NCBI GenBank assembly: GCA_028768545.1
Contig: CP054838.1
Location: forward strand, 2,839,001-2,903,000
Length of the DNA: 64,000 bases
DNA from: Desulfobacter sp.
GTDB lineage: Bacteria; Desulfobacterota; Desulfobacteria; Desulfobacterales; Desulfobacteraceae
Direction: 5' to 3'
How positions within the stretch are numbered: the stretch's first letter is position 1; each line of letters opens with the position of its first letter. Positions 26,027 through 35,348 of this stretch are shown piece after piece. The notes under the pieces are model-generated. The model saw nothing but the letters and a program-made list of their open reading frames with translations, made no database searches and had not been told where the DNA came from. Made by a program: the position numbers and the translations under genes.

Positions 26027-29000
26027 TCCAGACCGGTACCTATATTCCCACGGTGGCAGACGCCTTGTCCCGTCCCCGGCTGTTCAAGCAGCTCAAATCC
26101 CACGGCCGTTGCCGGGTGGTTCTGGTGACCGGCCAGGCAGCCCAGGGCAAGTCAACCCTGGTGGCGGATTTTTTATCGGCCCAGGAAAGCCCGAGCCTTT
26201 GGTTTCATTTGAACCAAAGCGCTTCAGATCATGGGGTGTTGTTTGAAATCCTTGCCCAGGGGATGGGGCCGATGGATTCAGGTGCTGGCCAGGCCGTACC
26301 CCATGTGACCCTGGGCATTAGAAAGGACCTGCTGCGCCAGGTTGAGATCCTGGTGACCCTGTTGAATCAAAAACCTCCGAATTTGAATATTATTCTGGAT
26401 GATCTGGAATCTTTGGATCAGGATGGATCTGCCTTTGAACTCATGGAGCGCTTAATTCAGGAGGCCCCTGGGACAACTCGGTTTTTTCTCTTGTCCAGGG
26501 TTCAGCCCAGGATCAACCTGAGCCGGCTGAAAATGAAAAAACAGCTGGTCTGCCTGACCAATGCAGATCTTGCCTTCACCCTTGATGAGGCCCTGGCCTT
26601 TTTTAACCTTCAGGAAAAAACACCTGAAATCTGTGCCCCCTTAGAGACCCGGGAAATTGAAAAGATCTGGACCATCACCGAGGGCTGGGCCGGAGGCCTG
26701 ACCCTGGTCTCCGAGTCCATACGCTATTCCCGTGACCTTAATCAGCTGCCCGAGCAGTTGAATTCCGAGGCATTTTCTTATTTTTCATCTGAAATTTACC
26801 AGTCCTTGAATCCGGAAATCAGAGATTTTTTGATGAAAACAGCCCTGTTTGAACAGCTGGATACCCAGGTTTTAGCCTCGTTTTTTAAAGAGGTGGATCC
26901 GTTTGCTATTTTAACCTGGCTGGAAAAAAAGAATTTATTTATCCAGAAAATCGATGCCTCTGGCCAATGGCCGGTATTTAAATATAATCACCTGTTCAGG
27001 GATTTTTTAAAGGCAGACCTTTTCAACACCTTGGGAGAGGCGGGGGTGAACCGGTTAAACTGGCGTGCGGGTTTGATTTACTGGGAAAATAAGGACCATG
27101 AAAAAGCAATCCCTTTTTTTATGGCGGCCAAAGCCCATAAAAAGATCGCCGAGATTATCAGAATCAAAGGGACCGGAGATGTGATCAACGGACGGGCAGA
27201 ACGCCTGTCTGAATGGATCCATGCCCTGCCCAAGGATTTGGTTGAAAAAGATCCCTGGCTGGTGTTGTTTGCCACCATGGCCCGGCGGATCAAGGGCGGT
27301 AAAAAAAATATTGTTGCCTTTCAAACAGCCCTTAAAATCTTTAAATCAAACAAAGATATCCGGGGGATTTTACTGGCCACAGCATATCTTATTGAGGCCT
27401 CTGTTTTTATCCGGCAACCCTCCCGGGTGATTCTTGAATGGATTAAACAGGGGGAAACCATTCTTTTAACCCTTCAGGGGCAACATCGGTTTACCTGGGC
27501 CAGAACCCTGCTCTGGCAGCAGATCGGGCTTGGATACATTGCCGGTAACGGAGATATTCCCAAGGGGATTTCAGCCTGTAAAAATGCCCTTGTTCTGGCC
27601 CAGCGTATTGAAAATCAGGATCTGATGCTCAACGCCTCGGTGATTTTGGCTTTGGGGTTTGTCCAGTCCGGATATTTTTCAGGGGCCCGGAATATGCTTG
27701 AAAAAATTGGGGCCTTTACCCACCAAGGGCAGTACCCGGAATACCGGGCATTGAAAAATATCACCAATATCAATTTTGCCCTTAAAAAGGGAGATGTCAA
27801 AGAGGCCGGTCTTTTGCTGGAAAAATCAGAGGATGATATTGAAAAGTTCGGACTGATTTTTCTCTACCCGGGGTTTGTGGAAGCCAAGGCGGTTTACCAG
27901 ATCACCGTCGGTCTGTTTGACCCGGCCATCCAGACGGCAGAACATCTTGCTGATTTCTCCATCCTTGAGGGCAATGAGTTTTATCTTGGCATTTCACACA
28001 GGATTAAGGCCATGGCTCATCTGGTTCAGGGGGCATATGCCAGGGCCGTGCGTGAGGCAGATCTGGCTGTCAGGGACCTTGGCCGGTCCTGGCGGGGAGA
28101 TATTCATCTTAACCTGGCACGTCAGATCAAGGGGATCGCTTTGTTTCATCTGGAGAAAAAAGATCTTGCCCAGACCAAACTTGACCCCTGCCTTGCCTAT
28201 TTTAAATCCATTGGCGCTGATTTAAGCTTTTGTGAAACCGCCCTGGTCTGTGGGATTTTATCCTTTGAAACCGGCCAGGACTCTGAACAAGATTATTTCA
28301 GGCTGGGATTTGAAAAGGCGGTTGAAAATAAATATAAAAAATTTCCCCTGTTAAATGAAACCACCCTTGCCCGGGCATTTGTTCTGGCCTCGCTGACCCA
28401 AGATATGCCCGATTCCCTGGTCGGGTACTTTAAAAAATTAAAAAGCAAGACCTTGTCCCGTGAAATACAGGGTGAGATCTTTGGTTGTATTGACTTGGCA
28501 GACAAGAAACAAAGACCTGCCAGGGCAGAAAAACTGGCCTTGCTCTATCGTGCTGCCATGCCCGATATCTTTGTCAGAACCTTTGGGTCTTTTGAAGTAA
28601 AGATCTATGGACATCCCCTGGCCCCCTCCTTGTTCGGAGGGGCGAAACCTTTGCTCTTGCTCAAGGCCATTGTGGCCAAAGGCGGTAAGGATATCCCCAA
28701 AGAGGTTCTCATTGATACCCTCTGGCCCGGGGTGGGTATTCGTGCGGGTGAAAAAAATTTCAAGGTTAATCTTCACCGGCTGAGAAAGGCTTTGGAGCCT
28801 TTGCCGGTCAAAGAGCTGGGCTATGTTTATATCAGTCTTAAATCCGGGCGTATCTCCCTGGATCCCGGGCTTTTGCATGTGGACACCCAGATGTTTTCAG
28901 ATCGGATTAACCAGGCCAATCTTTTGGAAAAACAAGGGGCCATGACCCCTGCCATCGAGGTCTATTCAAAGGCCATTGCCTTGTACCGGGGCGATTATAT

Positions 29001-29325
29001 GGCAGATGATCTTTACTTGGAATGGACCACCGGGCTGAGGGATTTTTTCAGAAGAAAATGTGTTGAGGCCTTGGCAAAAAAAGCGGGTATGCACGAAGAG
29101 ATTGATCAATGGCAGGAGGCGGTAGATACCTGGATGACGGTCTTGAGCATAGACCCCTGCCATGAAGAGGCCTTTCAAAATTTAATGATTCTTCACAAAG
29201 ATGCCGGGTTAAAAAGTGATGCACTCCGAATTTTTGAACAATGTAAATTGGCCCTTGAAAAAGAGCTGGATACAGGACCGGACGAGATGACCATTGAAAT
29301 ATACAACCGGATAAAGTCTCATTAA
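26023..29325 (+). CDS. MalT-like STAND ATPase with C-terminal BTAD/SARP transcription regulator
   Basis: 1100 aa from a TTG overlapping the previous stop. Order: P-loop STAND ATPase (Walker A GQAAQGKST at 37-45; Walker B-like NIILDDLES), a winged-helix/MalT-type helical region, a long TPR-like sensor array (about 350-830), then an OmpR/SARP-like winged helix (FGSFEVKIYGHPL, IDTLWPG, NFKVNLHRLRKAL) and a bacterial transcriptional activation domain to the end. MalT itself carries a LuxR-type HTH; here it is replaced by a SARP/BTAD module. Expected to be an ATP-dependent, ligand- or partner-gated activator. The coupled REC-STAS protein is the likely input. Target genes are unknown. A terminator follows. 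Confidence 0.85.
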   Translation: MIQTGTYIPTVADALSRPRLFKQLKSHGRCRVVLVTGQAAQGKSTLVADFLSAQESPSLWFHLNQSASDHGVLFEILAQGMGPMDSGAGQAVPHVTLGIRKDLLRQVEILVTLLNQKPPNLNIILDDLESLDQDGSAFELMERLIQEAPGTTRFFLLSRVQPRINLSRLKMKKQLVCLTNADLAFTLDEALAFFNLQEKTPEICAPLETREIEKIWTITEGWAGGLTLVSESIRYSRDLNQLPEQLNSEAFSYFSSEIYQSLNPEIRDFLMKTALFEQLDTQVLASFFKEVDPFAILTWLEKKNLFIQKIDASGQWPVFKYNHLFRDFLKADLFNTLGEAGVNRLNWRAGLIYWENKDHEKAIPFFMAAKAHKKIAEIIRIKGTGDVINGRAERLSEWIHALPKDLVEKDPWLVLFATMARRIKGGKKNIVAFQTALKIFKSNKDIRGILLATAYLIEASVFIRQPSRVILEWIKQGETILLTLQGQHRFTWARTLLWQQIGLGYIAGNGDIPKGISACKNALVLAQRIENQDLMLNASVILALGFVQSGYFSGARNMLEKIGAFTHQGQYPEYRALKNITNINFALKKGDVKEAGLLLEKSEDDIEKFGLIFLYPGFVEAKAVYQITVGLFDPAIQTAEHLADFSILEGNEFYLGISHRIKAMAHLVQGAYARAVREADLAVRDLGRSWRGDIHLNLARQIKGIALFHLEKKDLAQTKLDPCLAYFKSIGADLSFCETALVCGILSFETGQDSEQDYFRLGFEKAVENKYKKFPLLNETTLARAFVLASLTQDMPDSLVGYFKKLKSKTLSREIQGEIFGCIDLADKKQRPARAEKLALLYRAAMPDIFVRTFGSFEVKIYGHPLAPSLFGGAKPLLLLKAIVAKGGKDIPKEVLIDTLWPGVGIRAGEKNFKVNLHRLRKALEPLPVKELGYVYISLKSGRISLDPGLLHVDTQMFSDRINQANLLEKQGAMTPAIEVYSKAIALYRGDYMADDLYLEWTTGLRDFFRRKCVEALAKKAGMHEEIDQWQEAVDTWMTVLSIDPCHEEAFQNLMILHKDAGLKSDALRIFEQCKLALEKELDTGPDEMTIEIYNRIKSH

Positions 29326-29355
29326 CCTTGTTCATCGGTTCGAAACCTGAGTAAA

Positions 29356-29392
29356 AAAAATCCCCCACATTGAAAAAACGTTGGGGATTTTT
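29356..29392 (+). terminator. Intrinsic terminator between convergent genes
   Basis: AAAAATCCCC (29356-29365) pairs with GGGGATTTTT (29383-29392). A run of T on one side and A on the other means it can work for the rightward STAND gene and, in the other direction, for the leftward SRPBCC gene ending at 29426. Confidence 0.75.
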
Positions 29393-29425
29393 GCCCAGGC
29401 CTTTGGTTTCAAAGGCTGCCTTTTA

Positions 29426-29938
29426 TTATCCAGGCGGGAGGGGGCCTTGTTTTTCTTCCATCATCCCAACAAAGCCCTGGACCGCCTGCTCGATGACAAG
29501 ATCATGGTTTTCAATAAACAATGGTCTTGCAAATGGCGCGGTCATCCTCATCCATAGTTTGGTGGGGAAAATATTCCAGATAAAATTAATCCGGGTATTT
29601 TCGTTTGATTCCAGGAAGTGACAGCTGCCCTCTCCATTGAGGTCGCCTGTCACGGTGAACGATAAAAACGAATAGGGTTTAACATCCTTGATGGTGGCAT
29701 CAAAACAAATGGTATAGGGAAGGGTGCCTTTCCAGACCGATCTGATATGATTGCCTTTTTTAAGATGAGCTGTTTGGCCGATAGAGTCTATGGTTTCAAG
29801 GGCATGACACCATTGAGGCCATTGCTTATAGTTTATCAATTCATTCCAGGACTGCTCCAGAGGGGCATGGATGTCCCAGCTGTTGTTAAAATAGTAATCA
29901 TTTTTTTTGTTTAAATAATGACTAAAAAAATGGATCAT
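29426..29938 (-). CDS. SRPBCC-family lipid/hydrophobic ligand-binding protein
   Basis: 170 aa of the START/polyketide-cyclase-like (SRPBCC) fold: N-terminal strand and helix (WDIHAPLEQSWNELINYKQWPQW), central antiparallel strands and a long C-terminal helix. No signal peptide. Its ATG overlaps the stop of the RND exporter gene (ATGA), so the two are co-translated, which suggests it binds a cargo or by-product of that exporter. The ligand is unknown. Confidence 0.75.
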   Translation of the reverse strand: MIHFFSHYLNKKNDYYFNNSWDIHAPLEQSWNELINYKQWPQWCHALETIDSIGQTAHLKKGNHIRSVWKGTLPYTICFDATIKDVKPYSFLSFTVTGDLNGEGSCHFLESNENTRINFIWNIFPTKLWMRMTAPFARPLFIENHDLVIEQAVQGFVGMMEEKQGPLPPG

Positions 29939-32247
29939 GAAGTTGGTTCTTTTAATTTACCTGATAAAAAGTGGTTTAGGGGTTTGAACGTCAGGATCGC
30001 TGCCGGCATAAAGATCAGATCTCCTGCCAAAGCGATGATGGATGCACAAGATATCAAAATACCCAATGAAAAGACATGGGAAAAAGATGAAAAAAGCAGG
30101 CCCAGGGCGGCGAAAAAAAGAACTGCTGTCGTGGAAACAAGCGATCGGACGGTTTTATGGTATGCTGTTTTCAAACAGGTGTGAATCTTGACCTTGGGTT
30201 TGGCAAGGCGTATCTCTTTGTTCAATTGGGCAAGATAATGAATGGAATCATCAACCGATAGACCAAAAGAGATCACAGCGGCAAATATGGTCAGCGGGTC
30301 GAGCGGGATATGACACCAGCCCATTATTCCAAATATGCTGACCAGGGGAAACATGTTGGGTATCAGGCTCAACGCACCGATTACAATGGATTTAAACTGG
30401 ATCATCATCAGTATGGTGATGACAAAAAGGGCCACACCCAGGGTCTTGATCTGGGACGAGACCAAATCTGTGGTCTGGGAGCGCAGTAAAAGCATCTGGC
30501 CGGACAGGGAAATTCCTGCTTTGCCTGCAAAGGTGTGTTTTGTTTGTTTGTCTACCCGGCGGAGAATGGTTTCAATCTGATCTGATGTTCTGTTTTGAAT
30601 ATGTACAATGATTCTTATTTTTTTTGTTTTTGAATTATAATAGGCTTCCAGGTCATCATTCTTATGGCTCTGGGCCAGGAGCTGGTCAAATATTTTTTCA
30701 GGCCTGATTTCTCCGATAAAAAATTTAAGTGCCATTCGGAAAATTAAGGGGGTTATGGACTCAACCGCCTTAACCCCCTGGATGGTGTTAATCTCTTTTT
30801 CGTATTGGATGAGGTCATACCAGAATCTTTTGGTTTGGAGCATGCTCGCATTTGGCTCGAGGATGACCGAAAAAGAGGTGGTCGTGGATATCTGCTGTTC
30901 AATATAATCAAGGTCTTTTGCCTCTTGGGTGTTTTTAATTGCGGCATGGGTTAAATGCTTTACGGTTTGAATTTCAGGAATTGCCCATGACATGACAAGG
31001 ATAAAGGCCATTCCCAGCCCTGCGCAACGCTTGGGGTTTCTAAATCCAATAATCATATAGGTATTGATCAGGCGTTCCAGCAATCTCGGGGATGCGTTAA
31101 GATTTTTTTGAGGACAAGAGGTTAAAAGAACCGGCAATAAAAAAGCGGTGATCACAAGGGTTAAACAAAAGGCCAGCATCACCCCGATGGAAATAATGAT
31201 GCCGGCTTGACACACCATGGGCACAGGGCTGATTGTCAGGCTTAAAAATCCTGCAGATGTGGTCAAAGCGCACATGAAACAGGGGGATAACACCGTTTGA
31301 AATGCGTTTAAGAGAGCCCTGTGTTTTGATTCGGTTTTCAGCTGTTGAAGATAGGCTGAGACAATATGAAAAACCGTTGTGGTGGATACAACCAGGATAA
31401 ACCCAAAACTTAACCCTGTGGCAAGATTTAAGTCAATACCCAGAACGCCCATGAATCCCAGCATCCACAACAGGGAGACCAAACTTGTCAGAAAAACCAT
31501 CACCGCGGCCCACAGGGTTCTAAAAAGATAAAAGGCGATCAGGGTTCCGAACAATAACCCGATACAGCCGAAGGCAAGAGCGCTTTGAAAATTGTAGCGT
31601 TCAAATGCAGCGCGCAGGACCGGAATGCCAGAGGCATAGCAGTGGGGATGTTCTGGAAATTCTTCGATCAGAATCTGTTTCATCTGGTCAAGCTGTTTTT
31701 CCAGTTGGAATCCGTTCAGGTTTTCATTGTTGATTTTGATAATCACGGCCAGGGTTTTCATGTCATGGGATACCAGGCGGCCAACGCCGGGTATGATTTG
31801 TCTTACTCTGGCAAGCTCGGTTTCATTCCAGAAATCAGACCTTCTGACTATTTTAATGAGATTGGAGGATGCGATCGATCCAAGGTCTATTACCTTTAGA
31901 ACCGAGTCCATGTCCATGAGCTGGTGATGAATTTTATTCATCCGTTTTTGCAGTTGGGGATCTGAAATTTTCAGGCTGTTTTCAATTGCCAGGATAAGGT
32001 AATCATCGGTTCCAAAAGAATCTACAAATGCCAGGTAATCCTTGTGTCTTTCAGAATCATCCACCAGGAAAGAAACACCTGAACCATCAATGCTGACCCA
32101 AGATGCGGGTATCATTAACACCAAGGAGACAATCATTGTGCATCCCATAAGCCAGGCTCTTGTTTGCACTAAAATTTTTGATATCTGCCCTGGCCAGGTA
32201 TGAAAAAAATTTAAAGGGGGAAGATTTTTTTGACCGTTTATACTCAT
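29935..32247 (-). CDS. RND-superfamily MMPL-type exporter
   Basis: 770 aa, inner-membrane transporter of the MMPL/hopanoid-exporter-like branch. The layout is one N-terminal helix, a periplasmic loop, a block of five helices, then the repeat of this pattern (helices near 215-375 and again 590-750). Two pseudo-symmetric RND halves are visible, each with a SFGFILVVSTTT- or SFGLSVDDSIHY-type helix; the second carries the Asp pair expected for proton coupling. Likely substrates are lipids or hydrophobic small molecules. No Shine-Dalgarno precedes the ATG (see promoter entry). Confidence 0.85.
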   Translation of the reverse strand: MSINGQKNLPPLNFFHTWPGQISKILVQTRAWLMGCTMIVSLVLMIPASWVSIDGSGVSFLVDDSERHKDYLAFVDSFGTDDYLILAIENSLKISDPQLQKRMNKIHHQLMDMDSVLKVIDLGSIASSNLIKIVRRSDFWNETELARVRQIIPGVGRLVSHDMKTLAVIIKINNENLNGFQLEKQLDQMKQILIEEFPEHPHCYASGIPVLRAAFERYNFQSALAFGCIGLLFGTLIAFYLFRTLWAAVMVFLTSLVSLLWMLGFMGVLGIDLNLATGLSFGFILVVSTTTVFHIVSAYLQQLKTESKHRALLNAFQTVLSPCFMCALTTSAGFLSLTISPVPMVCQAGIIISIGVMLAFCLTLVITAFLLPVLLTSCPQKNLNASPRLLERLINTYMIIGFRNPKRCAGLGMAFILVMSWAIPEIQTVKHLTHAAIKNTQEAKDLDYIEQQISTTTSFSVILEPNASMLQTKRFWYDLIQYEKEINTIQGVKAVESITPLIFRMALKFFIGEIRPEKIFDQLLAQSHKNDDLEAYYNSKTKKIRIIVHIQNRTSDQIETILRRVDKQTKHTFAGKAGISLSGQMLLLRSQTTDLVSSQIKTLGVALFVITILMMIQFKSIVIGALSLIPNMFPLVSIFGIMGWCHIPLDPLTIFAAVISFGLSVDDSIHYLAQLNKEIRLAKPKVKIHTCLKTAYHKTVRSLVSTTAVLFFAALGLLFSSFSHVFSLGILISCASIIALAGDLIFMPAAILTFKPLNHFLSGKLKEPTS

Positions 32248-32255
32248 TGAGCTTA

Positions 32256-32284
32256 CACATAGGCAACTTGATATCTATTGTCAA
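32256..32284 (-). promoter_or_regulatory. Sigma-70-like promoter just before the RND gene
   Basis: Reading leftward, TTGACA (32284-32279), a 17-nt spacer and TATGTG (32261-32256). The expected transcript start is within a few bases of the ATG at 32247 and no SD is seen, so the mRNA could be leaderless, or the true start codon could be further in. Confidence 0.4.
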
Positions 32285-32474
32285 GCATTGAGGCAGAAGA
32301 TGATTTATAATCATGCGTATTGAGATTGCCTGCCCTGCCATAGATCCTATTCAAGAGCAAAAATTATTTTTCAACCGTGGAAAGGGAGTAAAAAAGAAAA
32401 GAAATTCCGGCTGTCCCGTTGAACGATCATTTAAAACGAGGGGAAGTCAGGGAAACTTTTTTGTCTGCAAAAGA

Positions 32475-33062
32475 TCAATCCAGCCGGTCCAATGCCTGGA
32501 TAATCATACCCAGGTCCGGGCGGATATTGATATCAGAAACATGGGTCCACTGGATAATCCCCTGTTTGTCCACGAGAATCAGGGCCCGTTCTGCGGTGCC
32601 GTCCGTTCTGAGCACCCCATAGGCATTTGCAACCTTTCCGTGGGGCCAGAAATCAGATAGTACCTCAAACCAGAGATTGCCCATCTGTTGAGTCCATGCA
32701 AAAAGGGTGGGAATATTATCCACGGTAATGCCAAGCAACAGGGTCTGTTTTTGTTCAAACAAGGGCTTTGCAATATTATAACCGGGCCACTGGTCTGAGC
32801 AGACCGGGGTCCAGGCCGCAGGCACAAATGAGAGGAGCAGGTTTTGTTTGCCGCGAAAATCGCTTAAGGTGACCCTTTTGCCTGAAACGGACCTGAGGGT
32901 GAAATCCGGTGCCTTGTCCCCTTTGAAAACCTTAAGGCGGCTGTCTTTCGGGACCAGTGGTCCAGGATCATAAATTTTGTCTTCAAACTGCCGGGAGGTC
33001 CCCATTAAAGCCGAAGGAAAGGCTAAGAAGAGAAAAATTAAAATACAGGCAAAATAACGCAT
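32475..33062 (-). CDS. Exported peroxiredoxin-like (AhpC/TSA) redoxin
   Basis: 195 aa with an N-terminal signal peptide (residues 1-21). The redoxin fold follows from about residue 45 (GDKAPDFTL), with peroxidatic Cys88 in SFVPAAWTPVCSDQ. No clear resolving Cys is seen. Its start follows the upstream thioredoxin-like gene by 1 nt, and it is the last gene of the fdh group, so it may protect periplasmic formate dehydrogenase from peroxide (inference). Confidence 0.82.
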   Translation of the reverse strand: MRYFACILIFLFLAFPSALMGTSRQFEDKIYDPGPLVPKDSRLKVFKGDKAPDFTLRSVSGKRVTLSDFRGKQNLLLSFVPAAWTPVCSDQWPGYNIAKPLFEQKQTLLLGITVDNIPTLFAWTQQMGNLWFEVLSDFWPHGKVANAYGVLRTDGTAERALILVDKQGIIQWTHVSDINIRPDLGMIIQALDRLD

Positions 33063-33063
33063 C

Positions 33064-33606
33064 TTAATTCCTTTGCTGGGATCTGTTTAATAATCGTTCA
33101 ACAAAGAGATGTATATCCTTGATTTCACCTGAATGGGTGAAAAAAACCTTGGGCCCTGTTTTTTGGGGGGAGATACCCATGAAAAACGGGGTGCCTTTTT
33201 CTCCAAGTATCTTGTGAATGCGAAAATTGCCGTCACTGAACAGGGGAAATTCAATTTTATACTTTTCTTTGAAAAATGCGACTTCAAACGCTGAATTTCC
33301 TGCCCCGATTCCGATTATTTTAACAGATGGATTGTCAAGCGCCTGGATTGTTTTGTACAGCTGATTAACTTTTGTGGCTTCCCGCTGGCAGATGGGGCAG
33401 TACATTGAAAAAATTTCAACGATTAAAATATCCGCCTTGACCTGGTTCAGGGTAAAGCTTTGCCCCGGTAAAATTCCAAGATAGGTCTGGTGGGCCTTGG
33501 TTTGGGGACCTGGGAGATTAAAATCCAGGTTCAGGGGATCTGATTGGCCAAAGCAGGGCACAACAGATATTGCCAGGGCAATGACTGAGATGATAAAAAA
33601 ACGCAT
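33064..33606 (-). CDS. Exported TlpA-like thioredoxin-fold protein
   Basis: 180 aa from the ATG at 33606; an upstream in-frame start would overlap fdhE and has no signal peptide, while this start gives a clear one (residues 1-20, cleaved after CFG). The active site is C70-P-I-C73 in FSMYCPICQREA. The C-terminal half keeps the thioredoxin layout (KGTPFFMGIS with cis-Pro-like region). It should act as a periplasmic thiol-disulfide oxidoreductase. It lies 25 nt after fdhE. Confidence 0.82.
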   Translation of the reverse strand: MRFFIISVIALAISVVPCFGQSDPLNLDFNLPGPQTKAHQTYLGILPGQSFTLNQVKADILIVEIFSMYCPICQREATKVNQLYKTIQALDNPSVKIIGIGAGNSAFEVAFFKEKYKIEFPLFSDGNFRIHKILGEKGTPFFMGISPQKTGPKVFFTHSGEIKDIHLFVERLLNRSQQRN

Positions 33607-33631
33607 GAAAAATTCCTTTTCAATCGTAAAT

Positions 33632-34552
33632 CTACGTATATGGTCCAATGCTGTTGTCCCCGGGGGTGTATCCTTGTTCCTTTGCCTTGATGTCCAGGTG
33701 GAGGGTGGCAATTTGTTCTAACTTGGGGAAAAAACGCCGGCCCATTTCTCTTAAATCAACGGTTTTAATATAATGCCTGCAATGATCGCAGCAGTAAACC
33801 CTGTATTCTTTTTCCTCGTTGGAAAAAAAATAATCCTGGTGTTTTTGAGGGGGGGCATCGCAGAACAGGCACCCCATGCGCCGGGTCTGCCAAATATGGG
33901 CGCACAGACTGCAGCTCACCTGTTTTTTACCTGATTCATCAAGAAAGGCAAGGTTGGGCAAACTGCCGCAAACAGGGCAATATCCTTTGCTCTGGACAAA
34001 ATTTTCTTTTAAATATACAGAGAGTTGGGCAGAACAGGCCTGGATGGACGGGGCCATGGCGGTAAATCCGAAAAATCCCAAGGCCTCGGGAGATATTTTG
34101 TAAAGGATTGCCATATCACTGATATCCCGGCTGTCTAAAAGCGCGTTAAAAAGTGCTTTAAGGTCTACCTGGCTTTCGGGGTTTTTCAGGCATTGGGCCA
34201 GGGTTTCTCCTGCCTGGGACAAATTGGGGGCATGGGCTGCGGCCAGACCGCAGATTGTTTCCATGAGTTTTTTGGATTCGTTCATCTCAATTTTAAACTG
34301 GCTGGGGGTAATCAAAGGCATTTCATTTTTGAACTTTAAGGCCAGAATATCCGGTTCAATAACAATGGGATCCAAAGAAATGGTTTGGCTGGCCTCTGCC
34401 TGTGCCGTGAAAACCTGGCTGTAAAATTCAATCATCGGTCCATAGGCCGGCCGTGTTTTCCTGAGGGCATTGGCCGTATTCATGATCTGTTCTTGGGTGA
34501 GATCAATGTTGATTGGCTGGCTATGATCGGGAATCTTGAGGTCTGGGGGCAT
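33632..34552 (-). CDS. fdhE: Formate dehydrogenase accessory protein FdhE
   Basis: 306 aa. The C-terminal half holds a series of CxxC rubredoxin-like motifs (CPVCGS, CSLCAH, CLFCDA, CCDHCRH) typical of FdhE, a cytoplasmic protein needed to make active exported formate dehydrogenase. It lies downstream of fdhA and fdhB in the same direction, with a strong hairpin in the 75-nt gap. Confidence 0.88.
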   Translation of the reverse strand: MPPDLKIPDHSQPINIDLTQEQIMNTANALRKTRPAYGPMIEFYSQVFTAQAEASQTISLDPIVIEPDILALKFKNEMPLITPSQFKIEMNESKKLMETICGLAAAHAPNLSQAGETLAQCLKNPESQVDLKALFNALLDSRDISDMAILYKISPEALGFFGFTAMAPSIQACSAQLSVYLKENFVQSKGYCPVCGSLPNLAFLDESGKKQVSCSLCAHIWQTRRMGCLFCDAPPQKHQDYFFSNEEKEYRVYCCDHCRHYIKTVDLREMGRRFFPKLEQIATLHLDIKAKEQGYTPGDNSIGPYT

Positions 34553-34587
34553 TTTGTTTGTCCTTGAAGTCTTCCATTTGTTTAAGA

Positions 34588-34617
34588 TTCTTCCAGGGGA
34601 TCACTCCCCTGGAAGAA
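34588..34617 (-). terminator. Strong intercistronic hairpin between fdhB and fdhE
   Basis: A perfect 12-bp stem TTCTTCCAGGGG / CCCCTGGAAGAA with a 6-nt loop. In the leftward transcript it is followed by TCTTAAAC, which is only weakly U-rich, so partial termination or mRNA-end protection of fdhA-fdhB is more likely than full termination. Confidence 0.6.
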
Positions 34618-34627
34618 ACATAAATGT

Positions 34628-35335
34628 TTATACTTTCATGAGTCTGCCCAATGGGCCCATCATTTTGCGGATGGCATCTCCCCTGGTCATTTCTCCGGCA
34701 CTGGCCACGGCATATTCCGCGTACAAGGACGGATCCAAGGCCACAAGATAGATAACATTCACATCCTCTTGATCCAGAAGCATGGCTTTTGGGTGGCGCT
34801 GTTGGACTTTTTTCAGCCGCTTTTTTGCTAGGCTCAGCATTTCTTCTCGGTCACCGAAGTCCATGGCCCCGGTGGGACAGGTGGTGACACAGGCCGGCTT
34901 GAGGCCGTTGTGAACCCGGTCATTGCACATGTCGCACTTGGTCAGGGTCCCGTCAGGTCCTTTTCTGGGGATATTGTACGGACAAGAGTCAATGATTTCA
35001 TCCGCATCCAGCTCGGCTGTCTTTGCCGTATAAAGAATTGCCCCGGTGAGTTCATCCCGGTAAATGGCATCTTCATCGGCTGCGGTTTCCATGCACGGGG
35101 CGTCCAGGCAATGGCGGCACTGGTCCGGGAAAAAGAGCCAGTGAAGCTTGTTTTCCACCACCTGTTCTGTCATGCGTACAAGTTTATATGTCATATAGGA
35201 CAGATCCGCAGGGTTCTGGAAACTGCCCAGGTTTTTGGTTTTTTCCGCCGGCAGGTCGTGCCATTGCTTGCAGGCCACCTGGCATGCCCTGCAGGCGGTA
35301 CACAGGGTGGTATCTATTAGAAATGATTTGTTCAT
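34628..35335 (-). CDS. fdhB: Formate dehydrogenase iron-sulfur (beta) subunit
   Basis: 235 aa with four ferredoxin-like cysteine clusters: CTACRACQVACK (N-terminal), CRHCLDAPCM, the modified set with SCPYNIPRK, and CDMCNDRV ... CVTTCPTGAM. This is the electron-transfer subunit of molybdenum/tungsten formate dehydrogenases, passing electrons from FdhA towards periplasmic cytochromes. No membrane anchor at the C-terminus, so the enzyme is probably soluble in the periplasm. It starts 13 nt after fdhA. Confidence 0.93.
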   Translation of the reverse strand: MNKSFLIDTTLCTACRACQVACKQWHDLPAEKTKNLGSFQNPADLSYMTYKLVRMTEQVVENKLHWLFFPDQCRHCLDAPCMETAADEDAIYRDELTGAILYTAKTAELDADEIIDSCPYNIPRKGPDGTLTKCDMCNDRVHNGLKPACVTTCPTGAMDFGDREEMLSLAKKRLKKVQQRHPKAMLLDQEDVNVIYLVALDPSLYAEYAVASAGEMTRGDAIRKMMGPLGRLMKV

Positions 35336-35348
35336 TGCATCCTTCTCC

